Source of the DNA: Diadophis punctatus similis
Taxonomy: Eukaryota > Chordata > Lepidosauria > Squamata > Dipsadidae
Direction: 5' to 3'
Assembly: GCA_023053685.1 (NCBI GenBank)
Contig: JALIGW010000013.1
Span: 17,506,501-17,570,500, forward strand
Length of the DNA: 64,000 bases
How positions within the stretch are numbered: the first letter of the stretch is position 1; each line of letters begins with the position of its first letter. The notes under the pieces are model-generated. The model saw only the letters and a program-made list of their open reading frames with translations, did no database searches and had not been told where the DNA came from. The position numbers were made by a program, and so were the translations under genes. This document shows, piece by piece, positions 47,000 to 56,945 of the stretch.

Positions 47000-48450
47000 C
47001 AGGGGTCGGCAACCCGCGGCTCTGGAGCCGCATGCAGCTCTTTGGGCCCTCTGCTGTGGCTCCCTGTCCCATCACAGCTGGCCCCGCCCCTCACCCTCCC
47101 TCACCTGGCCTGAGAAGGTAAGGGTGATGACAGGAATGGAGAAGCAGCTGGGGCTGATTCTCCGGGGCTGGTTGAGGAACAATCACCACCCACAGCGGAG
47201 GCTTCCCTTCGGGCGACCCTCCTCCCCCTCTCGCAACTCCCTGGCTGGCTGTGGCGGAGCCAGGAGGGTGCGCACGCACAGGGAGACCCTCCTCAAATGA
47301 GCGCGAAAGCGCAGCAAAGGCGCACGTAGGGCGGGCACCCGCTCACTAAAGGAGGGTCTTTGTACGTGGCTTCTCTCCTGCCCTAAGGATCTGGCCATCG
47401 TCTTGCCATGTCTTCCCTCCCTCTTTGGCCGAGCGGGGAGGGCGTAAGCTCCAGCCTGAAGCGGCAGGAAGCGAAGGCTGCCTTATGTGCAAATGTGGCG
47501 TGAAGGCAGGTACAGGGCCGCTTCGCTCCTTCACTAAGGCTCCGATGACCCTCCCCCTCCTCCTCCTCTCATATGGGGGAGCACGGCAAGGTGATGGCCA
47601 GAGCCTTAGTGCAGGAGCGAAGCGGCCCTGTACCTGCCTTCATGTCACATTTGCGCATAAGGCAGCATTTGCTTCTGCCACTTAGGGCTGGAGCTTACGC
47701 CCTCCCTGCTTGGCTGAAGAGCTGTGGGGGAGGGACACGGCAGGATCCTTAGGGCAGGAGAGAAGCTGCGTCCTTTTGCATCCTGTTAAGACCCTCCTTA
47801 AGCAAGCGCCCACCCTGCGCGTGCCTTTGCTGCGATTTAGTGCTCGTTTGAGCAGGATCTCCCCACACACATGCACCCTCCTGGCCCTGCCACAGCCAGC
47901 CAGGGAGTCGCGAGAGGGGGAGGAGGGTCGCCCGAAGTGAAGCCTCCACCGGGGGTGGCGATCATTCCTCAGCAGAGAGAGAGAGAGAAAAGGAGAGAGA
48001 GATGGGAGAAAGAGAGAGATGAGGGAGGGAGAGGGAGATGGGGAGAGGGAGGGAGAGAGAAAGAAAGAGAGCAATGGGAGAGGGAAGGAGAAAGAGATGG
48101 GAGAGAGAGAGATGAGAGGGGGGAGGAAGGGAGAGAGAGATGGGGAGAGGTAGAGAGAAAGAAAGAGATGAGAGGGAGGGAGAGAGATGGGAGAAGGAGA
48201 AAGAGATGGAGAGAGAGAGAGAAAGAGAAAGAGAGAGGGAAAAGAGAGAGATATACCTGTTTCCCATAGAAAAGAAAACATAGAGTGCCACAAAACCTGG
48301 GTAGGCATGGCTGGGGGGTGTCATGTGACTCGGTGGGAGTGAGTGACATCGAGTTGGCCACGCCCACCCAGGTTTTGTGTCTCCCGGTGCTTTGTTTTCT
48401 CTGGGAAACGGTTCAAATGGCCGTTTGAGTTCTAAGGTTGCCGACCCCTG
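47000..48450 (+). mobile_element. Large fold-back hAT-type element, 1,451 bp, exact TSD
   Basis: Ends CAGGGGTCGGCAACC and GGTTGCCGACCCCTG; flanking 8-mers are identical (GACTAATA at 46992-46999 and 48451-48458). The interior has two long inverted arms (about 47186-47560 and 47580-47955) and a purine tract at 47970-48252. No transposase domain is seen. Open frames in both directions across the arms are GC-rich hairpin shadows. Confidence 0.93.
47970..48252. repeat. Purine tract (GAGA/GGGA)n inside the fold-back hAT element
   Basis: About 280 bp nearly all A and G on the + strand with scattered T. Not coding; Arg/Glu- and Ser/Leu-rich frames are artefacts. Confidence 0.95.
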
Positions 48451-48458
48451 GACTAATA

Positions 48459-49140
48459 GTATTGGCGCAAATACATGTATTGTTTCTGGAGCAATTCTGA
48501 CTTAGATGGAGTCAAGAAGAAAATTTAGTAAAGTTGAAGAGGAAGGATTGCAACAGGAATACAGTCAAAATTCCAGGATGCATAAAAAATAGAGAAATGT
48601 TTAGTGAAATTTACCAACTTGTCTTAAACTGTGCTGAGCTTTTATCAGAGCTCGTTTTAGTGCTCTCCATTTAGCAGTTCTAGAGGAACTATGCAGAAGT
48701 TATGTCCTTGTGAATTTGGGAAGATGGGGCCAATTGAAAACATGTTTTTAACAGGTAAATTAATAGTGATCTCCGGTTGAGCCTATTGCAGGCCCTACTA
48801 ATAAAGATACCCAGCCATCTTCATTATTTTATATTTATCACCTTTTTGTGGACAAAAGCCTGAAGATGAGATATATAATTATCAGATACTGCTTTCTAGC
48901 TCCAACAGTTTCCCACCTTATGTAAACTTTGGGGGGTAGGACTAATGCATATGACAATTGTAGCATTCCTATTTGGAATTTATTGGGAGTGTTTTATATA
49001 GGTATAGCTAATTTAAGACAATAATAAGCTTTCCTTTGTTCCTTATTATATATTAAATCCCAAAAAACTGGCATTTTTTGATATATTATCTTGTCAACTT
49101 TATCATTTTTGGGGTCTTGGTTTGTGCTAAACAAATTTGA
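48459..49140. other. Distal intron 1
   Basis: AT-rich sequence before exon 2 with no repeat recognised. Confidence 0.5.
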
Positions 49141-49166
49141 TTAGTTTTTGTTCTTTTTTGGTGCAG

Positions 49167-49287
49167 TGTCTATGATCTTGACAGAAATATGCTACGAAGA
49201 AAAGAATGGGAAAGGAGAAATCAGGAGACCCAGCATGAAGACAGCATATTTAATACCAGTTATTCTCTCTTTAGTGAACCGTACAAG
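49167..49287 (+). CDS. AFF3: AFF3 coding exon 2
   Basis: The acceptor TTTTTTGGTGCAG precedes an exon of 121 nt and the donor is GTATGT at 49288. Its first base completes a Cys codon begun in exon 1. It encodes [20 protein letters not shown], then a short acidic stretch and YSLFSEPYK, a conserved AF4/FMR2-family block. By homology with AFF4 this N-terminal region (residues about 18-58 here) helps contact cyclin T1/CDK9 of P-TEFb. It ends in phase 0. WERRNQ here, where human AFF3 has RERRNQ in my recollection, is the form seen in AFF2 and is an ordinary substitution. Confidence 0.96.
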
Positions 49288-49534
49288 GTATGTACTTATA
49301 CTTTATCTATATCCTACCCATCTGTTAGATTGACTTGTTTATGGAATAGTGAAATAGATTAGGTATAACTTCTATAAGGCAAAGGTGTTTGCAAATTTTT
49401 GTTCATTGTGCCTTCCAAGTTACATTGATTCATTTCCTCATCAGTTCTAAATGTTACATAGTTTTCTGCGATCTAAAATAATTTCAACTCCTTTTGCCTA
49501 GGTAAAACTTCCTAAATATTTCTATCCAGATCAT

Positions 49535-49830
49535 CAGTAGTGGGTTCCTACCAGTGCGCTCTTGGCTGTTCTTCGCCGCCGAGCCGAAGACGCTGGCGGC
49601 GTTCGCGGCGCGGGGCTTCCCCCGCCCGCTTTCCCGGGACGCCGGGATGCCGCCATTTGCGTACTTCTGCCCTCTGCGCAAGCTTGCGCAGAGGGCAGAA
49701 GTACGCAAATGGCGGCATCCCGGCGTCCCAGGAAAGCGGGCGGGGGAAGCCCCGCGCCACGAATGCCGCCAGCGTCTTCGGCTCGGCGGCGAAGAACAGC
49801 CAAGAGCGCACCGGTAGGAACCCACTACTG
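49535..49830. mobile_element. Palindromic hAT-type element, 296 bp, exact TSD
   Basis: Ends CAGTAGTGGGTTCCTACC and GGTAGGAACCCACTACTG. Identical 8-mers CAGATCAT flank it (49527-49534, 49831-49838). The two halves are inverse copies over almost the whole length, with the centre GCGCAAGCTTGCGC at 49677-49690, so each strand can fold into one long hairpin. It lies about 250 bp into intron 2. Confidence 0.96.
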
Positions 49831-50161
49831 CAGATCATCTTCCTTTCCCCCTTGCATTAGTACTTGAATGGATTAAGATTGACAGTATATCACTGATCTC
49901 ATGGTTAATTTGTTTACATAGGTTTTTGTATCGGCTTTTGTAGTTGGTTATGTGGCCAGTTTTGTTTTTACGCCATAGAGATATTTTTTTTACTTGGAGC
50001 TTCCTTATTGTTCTGGGTAGTTTGTTCTTCCTGTTTTTGGGAATGATTAGTGGTACGTATAGTTTCGTGACTTTTTGGACTTGACATAAGAAAATGTTGT
50101 AGTGGTCTTCAGCAGTTTATGCTATGAACACAACTTCTTGTTGTTTCCTTTTCCCCTATAG

Positions 50162-50694
50162 CAGTGATGGCTAACCTTTTTGTTGTTGTGTGCTGAAAGT
50201 GTGAGCGCGCGCAACAGCACGTGCCCACGCCTACACCCATAATGCAATCCGCATGCGACCCCCACTGCGCGCCCCACCCCCCTGTGCACACGCTCCTCCT
50301 GCGCCCCATTTTGGGCCTAGTAGGCCTCCCTACAGCCTCCTGGGAGCAAAAATGGGCCATGGGTGGGCTGCGCCGCATTCCCCCCATGCCCCATTTTGGG
50401 CCTATTAGGCCTCCCTGCAGCCTCCTGGGAGCAAAAATGGGCCATGGGGGGGGCGCCGCACCCCCCTGTGTCCCATTTTGGGCCTAGTAGGCCTCCCTGC
50501 ACTTATAACCCATAATGCAATGCGCACATGTGCCCCGCCCACCACGCATGCGTGGCAGAGACCCGAAAATCAGCTGGCCGGTGGGAGGCACGCGCGCATG
50601 CGCGGTAGACCTGAGCTGGGGCGATAGCTTGCGTGCCTGCAGAGATGGCTCTGTGTGCCACCTATGGCACACGTGCCATAGGTTCGCTATCACG
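50162..50694 (+). mobile_element. Non-autonomous hAT-type element, 533 bp, exact TSD
   Basis: Starts CAGTGATGGCTAACCTTTTT and ends CATAGGTTCGCTATCACG (one base lost from CACTG). Flanks CCCTATAG are identical (50154-50161, 50695-50702). The body repeats CCTCCTGGGAGCAAAAATGG and CCCATTTTGGGCCTA two to three times. The same family occurs at 63115 and 63332. Confidence 0.92.
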
Positions 50695-50759
50695 CCCTAT
50701 AGGTTTCTATAGCACCGTAACAGAACCTGCTTCTTAAGAGGTATTATACAGAGCTAATA

Positions 50760-51095
50760 GGTGGTTAAAGACACTGAGCTTGTCAACTGGAATGCTGACA
50801 GCACAGGTTTGAGACCCGAGTTCTGCGCAGTGGGATGACTTCCCATTACTTGCTTCAGCTCCTGTGCACCTAACAGTTTAAAAGCATGCAAATGCAAGTA
50901 GATAAATAAATACCACTTTGGTGGGAAGGTAACAGCATTCCCTGCACCTTGGCGGATAGCATGCTGACCACATGACCACAGAAGTGTCTTTGGACAATTC
51001 TGGCTCCCTCAGCTAAGAAACAGATGAGCACAGCCCCCTAGAGTCAGATATGACTGGACAGGGGAAACCTTTGCCTTTACCTTTACCCAAAGAAA
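50760..51095 (+). mobile_element. tRNA-derived SINE, ~330 bp
   Basis: The head GGTTAAAGACACTGAGCTTG (A box) and GGTTTGAGACCCGAG (B box) is followed by the body phrases GGTGGGAAGGTAACAGCATT, CCACATGACCACAGAAGTGT and CACAGCCCCCTAGAGTCAG. It ends in (CCTTTA)n. This is a widespread reptile SINE distinct from the Sauria type. Confidence 0.85.
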
Positions 51096-51197
51096 GGGCA
51101 TCTTGTTATTTAAATTGTAACTAGAAAAAATTTTAGTCTATAAAGTAGGCAGGTCACTAAGGATGCTGTTTCACTATTTGTGTAATAAATAGTTAAC

Positions 51198-51504
51198 TAG
51201 TAATCCTTGAGTTATGACAGTTCATTTAGTGACTGTTGGAAGTTATGCGATAAACCCCCCCCCCCAAGTATTTATGACACAGTCCCGAAATTATGAATAT
51301 TGCAGCATCAAGGCTTACGAATGACCATAGAGGCACTGCAACATTCTCCCTGCCTATCCCCCCCATGTGCACTTAACGACCTGCATTTTCGATTAGCGAA
51401 TGAACAGTTTTCACGTTCATTTTACGTGATTCATTCCAATGAATCCTTGTGTTATGAATGTAATTGGCAGGCTCCATTACATTTGTAACTCGAGGACTGC
51501 CTGT
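51198..51504. mobile_element. Non-autonomous DNA element, tentatively pogo/Tigger-like
   Basis: Left end TAGTAATCCTTGAGTTATGA and right end TTGTAACTCGAGGACTGCCT are imperfect inverse repeats of the family seen at 25223. Internal GTTATGAATGTAATTGGCAG repeats the theme. Superfamily uncertain. Confidence 0.6.
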
Positions 51505-52100
51505 ATTCAAAGTATATATATATTTATTAATTTCTTGAATAATGAAGGATTACAAAGAAACATATTTACCTGAGCTAGGATTCCTTTGAACTGGAAAGTT
51601 ACATTATATTTTCACAACATATGTAATTAATCTGTATTGTGGGTTGTACAATATCTTGAAACATAAATTAACGAAAACAGCTGTATTTTCAGAACATCTA
51701 AAAAGTAAAAATCACATAGCATATTAGAAGCGTACAGATTTTAGGTCTTTAACTAATCTGAATAACTATATAATGTGACTGCTGAGTCCTTCGGGAGTTG
51801 GGCGGCATATAAGAATAACAAAAATAAAATAAATTGTTCTATAAAGTTTGAATTTATTTACAAATACATAAATACTATGAGTTTGTAAGGCAATAGATCT
51901 ATGTGAGTTACTTAACCTCTGCTATTTGTTCCCTGTCTAATGCTTACCAACATTTAAATAAATAGAATTATTAGATAGTCTCAAACAATAACATGTATTT
52001 TTAAAATCATCAATCCTACACCACAAAATTACTGCACATTCATTATTTTCAGTAATTTTAATGCTTGACCTTTTATTTATTTTGATTATTTCCTTTACAG

Positions 52101-52898
52101 ACGAATAAGGGGGATGAACTATCTAGTCGTATCCAGAATACACTGGGTAACTACGATGAAATGAAAGAATTGTTGACCGATCACTCCAATCAAAGCCAGC
52201 TTGTTGGTGTTCCAAAAGCCTGTATGTCACAGGCATCTATGAACAAAATAGAGGAGCACTTTGCTGCTGAAACTATGGCCCATACTCAGACTTCTGTTTG
52301 CAGTCCTCAGTCTTCTTTGCCAGTGACGCTTTCTGGACAGCTAAGCAAGAACGCAACAATAGGTTGGCAGAAATCTGGGCGTTGCTTAGAGAATCAGCAG
52401 AGTGGGGGCAAACATAGGCATGGGTTGTCAGATTCACAGAGTAATGATTTCAAAATAGCTAACCAAAAGAGCAGCTTGGAAAAGACTATGCATTACGTAC
52501 ACACTCCTTCACCATCATCTTCATCCAGTGCTATTCAAGGTCCTATAGCATCCTTACTTGTAGAGAACATTCAACCACAACAGCAGTCAAAATTGAGCTG
52601 TGCTACAGAGACTGGAGTTCAGGCTCAAGAAAGACCAGCTATGCATAGCAAAGGACACTGTGTACAAAATTTTCATCCTGCACTTGCTTCAAAACCAAAT
52701 ATAATTCAGCAGAAACCAACAGCTTATGTGAGGCCAATGGATGGTCAAGATCAGGCTCCTGATAAATCTCCAAGACTAAAGTTGCCGGATGAAACCAGCA
52801 TGCACTGCACCTCATACAGAGAGATGTCTTCTGTTAAAAATGAATCAGCTAAGACCAAGTCAAAAATGACAAAGTGTGGCATTTCCAAGCAAGAAGAG
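52101..52898 (+). CDS. AFF3: AFF3 coding exon 3
   Basis: The acceptor TTTCCTTTACAG opens a 798-nt exon, closed by GTAAGT at 52899; both ends are in phase 0. It begins TNKGDELSSRIQNTLGNYDE, the conserved family block completing the P-TEFb-binding N-terminus, then SQLVGVPK. A Ser/Gln-rich, poorly conserved middle follows, then VQNFHPALASKP and QQKPTAYVRPMDGQDQAPD, a signature shared by AFF2 and AFF3. The last residues, KCGISKQEE, match the point where AFF3 transcripts splice on. The exon has no stop or frameshift. The large size is typical of this exon in the family. With exons 1 and 2 it gives 324 residues; the Ser-rich transactivation, nuclear-localisation and C-terminal homology parts lie outside the window. 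Confidence 0.97.
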
Positions 52899-55385
52899 GT
52901 AAGTTTAATTATGACGCACCTTTCATAACAAACCAATAAAGAATCACTTTTTCAATATTTAGGGTGACATCCCATGTAGCTTTTTCACTTTCAGGAATAA
53001 TTTTTGAATTGCATTTCCAGTGTTTTATGACTCAAATTGTAAGTGGCAAACATACACTATAATCAATAATTTTATATAATAGAGTTCAATTTATTGCTTA
53101 GTAATGAGATGACTTCATTCAATATGGGCATTCTTAATGGTTTATGTATTTTATAAACTCTGCAATTGTTCAACTATTCATATTTCTGTGAAAAGATGAC
53201 TCTGATTTGACAACTCCTTTCAAGAGCTTCTGGTAAATGACTTTTAGTGAATTGATTTTTTAAAAAATGGAACTACTGTATACAGCGGTTGCAAGGATTT
53301 ACATTAGAAATGGGTAATATCTTCATATGCGAGGACTGCACTTGCCCTTGGAGTAGATTGCTGAGAGTTCACTCCTGAAAGAAGCAATAGGAAAGAGAAA
53401 AATAAGAACTGAGCTAGGTAAAAATTAGGTTAAAAATCCATTTCTCCAAATGAATACTTTTAAATTGAATGAAATCACACAGCCAAAATGCATCATCAAA
53501 TGTTATGACAATACTCAAGGATTTTCAAGGAGGCACAAAGTCATAGTTGCCTCTGCTAGGCAACTATGATGAAAATAGCAAGTTAAAAATTATTTGCTGG
53601 TCTTTTTCAGAAGCCAGATATCCAGACAGTTTTGTCAGAAGGAACTTTACATAGTAAGAATAGTATTAACCTAAGATCTTTCCACTCATGGTGTATATCC
53701 TTTCAGATGTTGTGTGTAATGTATGCATATATAGGTTTGCAAACAGTATTCTCCAAACCTACAATCTATTATTTTTTTATTTCTATAGTTAAAGTTCTGT
53801 TGTTGCCAGGGAAAACACAATTTACTATGGCAAACACAATTTGTGATTGCTCAAAACCCTTATTGATTCTTAGTTCATCTACTAAGGCATTAGCTGTAGT
53901 TTCCGGTTTCCTAGGTTTAAGTATGTTGAGTCGACATAATATTGCTTTAAATCTGATCTTAAATAATAGGCTTTTTAAGTTATTTCTGCAGTGTTTTTTC
54001 TCCAGTGGGACCGGTCTACCAGGGCAACCTGGTCTACCCAATTATGGGATGGAGCATACTGCTTCCGTTTTCATCTTTCAGCCCCAATCCAGGGGCCTTC
54101 GCAGGCAGTCGCTTTATTTCTTTGTCGGTAAAACATAAATTTATTTCTGCAGTGTTTAAGTTCTTATATCTTTTATCTCAGGAACCTGATATGTCTTCAG
54201 TTCATGAAGTTGATTTCAGTACAATGAATCACAGGAAATAGCATTTGAATACAAATCACAGGATATTTAAATTTGCAGGAAAGGTTGATTTCCTCTAAAG
54301 ATCTATTCTGTATTTAATATTGTTAATCAGCTTTAGAAGGTTCTTGGTAGCTTGACATAAAATTAATCATAACAATTTCTAAAATGTAATGTAGTGAAAT
54401 ATCTTTCTACATTAAATATAACAAGTATATTTCATTAAATTAATTTTTGAAATGTTCATTCAGGATGTGATTTTTTTAGTCATTTTCATCAGTATTAATC
54501 AAAATGCATACTCAAATATCCTCCACCTTTCAGAAATTATCCTACTTCTCAGTATAAATTATAGTCTCTCAACTCAAGTGTTGCTGTTTCTCATGTAGAA
54601 TTTTACTGTAAGCAGCTTACAAAATATATTATTAGAATGATGTACTGAATGTACTGAATAGAAAAAAATAGGTCACACAGAAAATCTGCTTTCTAGTATT
54701 GTTCTTTAAAATTATTTGCTATCAACACATTTATTCTCATTTATCTCCAACTTCTTATTTATACAGTGTTATAAATACAATAACAAGCCAAGATTCAAAG
54801 TTTGGAGTAAAAAAATCAGTATTAGACAAGAAATATGCATTGTCAAAGCCATTACCTTAATTAAAATGTATATTAAACTAAGCATATGAGGATGGTTATA
54901 GTTTGAAGGAATTTTGGAAATTTGCTATGGATTTGAAAAATTGTAATCCCAAGATATCTGGAGGCTGGCCAGTTGGAGGCGGTCAGAATACACACTTGTT
55001 TCAGTTGTGGCTGAAATAATATTTTGTTTTCTACCTTTTATTGTCACACCCACTGATGTATTCATCAGCTTTATTATCTATATCGTCTATTTCAGAAAAT
55101 TCATTTCATATGCTGCTTTCCTAAATACTTGTCATCAACTCTTTATTAAAGTAAGTAATTAAGTTAGCAATATGAAAGAAGCAGATTAAGGAACAGAATG
55201 TTTATCAAACCTTTGCATAACTTTGCCTTTTGCGCATTTGTGCCTGTTTCTGGATTGGGAAGCCTTATTTATAGTCATTCATCCTTTTGTTCAAATCTTG
55301 TTTGTATTACTGTCCATGCTTGCGGAGCATTCTAAAACTACTTGTTCTTGAATACACCCACATAATAGTAGTAATAGGCTCAATA
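52899..55385. other. Intron 3, AT-rich sequence without recognised elements
   Basis: High-complexity intronic sequence. An open frame at 53632-54138 has no family resemblance, and a pyrimidine-AG at about 53610 is not followed by a credible AFF3 exon. Confidence 0.5.
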
Positions 55386-55392
55386 GTAGTAA

Positions 55393-56058
55393 TTGCGAGA
55401 GGGATCTTGGAGTCCTAGTGGGCAGTCACTTAAATATGAGCCAGCAGTGTGCTGCAGCTGCCAAAATAACCAACACAGTCCTAGGCTGCATTAACAGAGG
55501 GGTGAAATCAAGATCATGTGAAGTGTTAGTACCACTTTATAATGCCTTGGTAAGACCACACTTGGAATATTGCATCCAGTTTTGGTTGCCATGACATAAA
55601 AAAGATGTTCGGACTCTAGAAAGAGTACAGAGAAGAGCAACAAAGATAATTAGGGCACTGGAGGCTAAAACGTATAAAGAATGGTTGCAGGAATTGGTTA
55701 TGTCTAATTTAATGGAAAGAAGGGCTAGGGGTGACATGAATGCAGTGTTCCAAAACTTGAGAGGCTGCCACAAAGAAGAGGGGTCAACTTATTCTTCAAA
55801 GCACCTGATGGCAGGACAAGAAGCAATAGATGGAAACTAATCAAGAAGAGAAGCAGCCTAGAACTAAGGACAAATTTCCTGACAGTGAGAAACTTAATCA
55901 GTAGAACGACTTGCTTTCAGAAGTTGTGGATGCTCCAACACTGGAGGTTTTTAAGAAGAGATTGGACAACCATTTATCTTATATGATATGGGTCTCCTCC
56001 TCAGCATGGGGTTAAAGTAGAAGACCTCCAAGTTCCCTTCCAACTCTGTAATTCTGTT
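55393..56058 (+). mobile_element. CR1-type LINE 3' end with RT C-terminal remnant
   Basis: The translation in shifting frames gives GILESWWAVT-like sequence, then [36 protein letters not shown] and ERRARGDMNAVFQNLRGCHK, the conserved end of CR1 ORF2. The 3' UTR with GTTTTTAAGAAGAGATTGGA and CCTCCAAGTTCCCTTCCAAC ends in the CR1 tail ATTCTGTTA. Several frameshifts are present and the 5' part is lost. Confidence 0.88.
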
Positions 56059-56061
56059 AAT

Positions 56062-56400
56062 AACTCTAGCTTTGCAAGCTGCACTGGCTCCCAATTCAAG
56101 ATGCTTGTTACTAGCTACAAATCCTTACATGATGGGGGGTCCAGGTCATTTGCAGGACTGCCTATCTATTTGTTTATGCTCATCCCTCCGGAATGGGTGG
56201 AGTTGGTATGTTTTGGGTCCCATCTTGTAAGACCTAGGAGTCATGCATTTTCTGTCACTGTACCTGCCCTGGGAAACTGCAATCCCCCAGAGATCCAGAT
56301 GGCTTTGAACCTGTTAGCCTTTTGCTTGTCATTGAAGACCTGGCTGCTCCCACACTCATGTGGTCCAGGACATTAAGAGAGCCCTTGCTTTATTGTGATT
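56062..56400 (+). pseudogene. LINE ORF2 C-terminal remnant (CR1/L2 superfamily)
   Basis: A frame within 56101-56376 reads RPRSHAFSVTVPALGNCNPP, then EIQMALNLLAFCLSLKTWLL, which is the usual C-terminus of a CR1/L2-superfamily LINE protein. The preceding sequence (CACTGGCTCCCAATTCAAGA) matches the HWLPI motif. Stops interrupt the start. Confidence 0.7.
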
Positions 56401-56576
56401 TGAAGGGGAAAGTTTTCTGTGCAAAATGCAATAAACCTTTTACTGAAGGCAACAGATCAGGATATGTAAGAATGCATTTTTAACACTAAGTGAAACACAC
56501 ACCACATAGTCTTTTTCCAGGTCACGAAAAAGAGAAAAACAAGCTTCCTCATTTTTGTCTGACACATCAGTTAAGG

Positions 56577-56937
56577 CAAGGGTGTCAAATTCAAGGCATG
56601 GGAGCTGGAGCCGGTTCTAAGCACAGGGTGCTTAGATCTGGCCCGCGGGGCCGCCCTGGAAACAGTGAAGGACTGCCCCTTGGTGCCTCTGCCAGTGAAA
56701 ACTGAGTTCAGGTTCCCGAGCTCCGTTTTCGCTGGCAGAGGATTGCAGGAGTCTGTCGCAGCCGAAAATGGAGCTCAGGAGCCTGTTTTCTCTGGCAGAG
56801 CACTCGGGCCACCACAGGTCCCCCCAGACGAGTGATGTCGAGCTGGCAACGCCCACCCCAGCGTCGCCCACTCCGGCCCCCAGAGGTCAAACACAATCCT
56901 GATGTGGCCCTCAATGAAATTGAGTTTAACACCCCTG
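56577..56937 (-). mobile_element. Non-autonomous hAT-type element, 361 bp, exact TSD
   Basis: Ends CAAGGGTGTCAAATTCAA and TTGAGTTTAACACCCCTG. Identical flanks AGTTAAGG (56569-56576, 56938-56945). It is in opposite orientation to its relative at 3021-3421, whose CATTGAGGGCTGCATCAGG appears here as its complement. Confidence 0.93.
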
Positions 56938-56945
56938 AGTTAAGG

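Larger units (their letters stand above)
49288..52100 (+). other. AFF3: AFF3 intron 2 (2.8 kb)
   Basis: Starts GTATGT and ends TTTCCTTTACAG. It contains two hAT-type elements, a SINE and a DNA-element fragment, all listed separately. The rest is unique AT-rich sequence. Confidence 0.94.

Noticed and set aside
47682..48367. Minus-strand frames of 120-208 codons rich in Ser, Leu and Pro
   Set aside because: Translations of the purine tract and hairpin arm of the fold-back hAT-type element.
52751..52936. Minus-strand frame across the end of exon 3
   Set aside because: Antisense shadow of AFF3 exon 3.
53600..54138. Pyrimidine-AG at about 53610 and open frame 53632-54138 considered as AFF3 exon 4
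   Set aside because: The peptide does not match the expected AFF3 continuation and no donor fits its end.
54170..54240. Segment after CTCAG at 54181 (EPDMSSVHEVDFSTMNHRK) considered as an exon
   Set aside because: It resembles no AFF-family segment and reaches a stop without a convincing donor.
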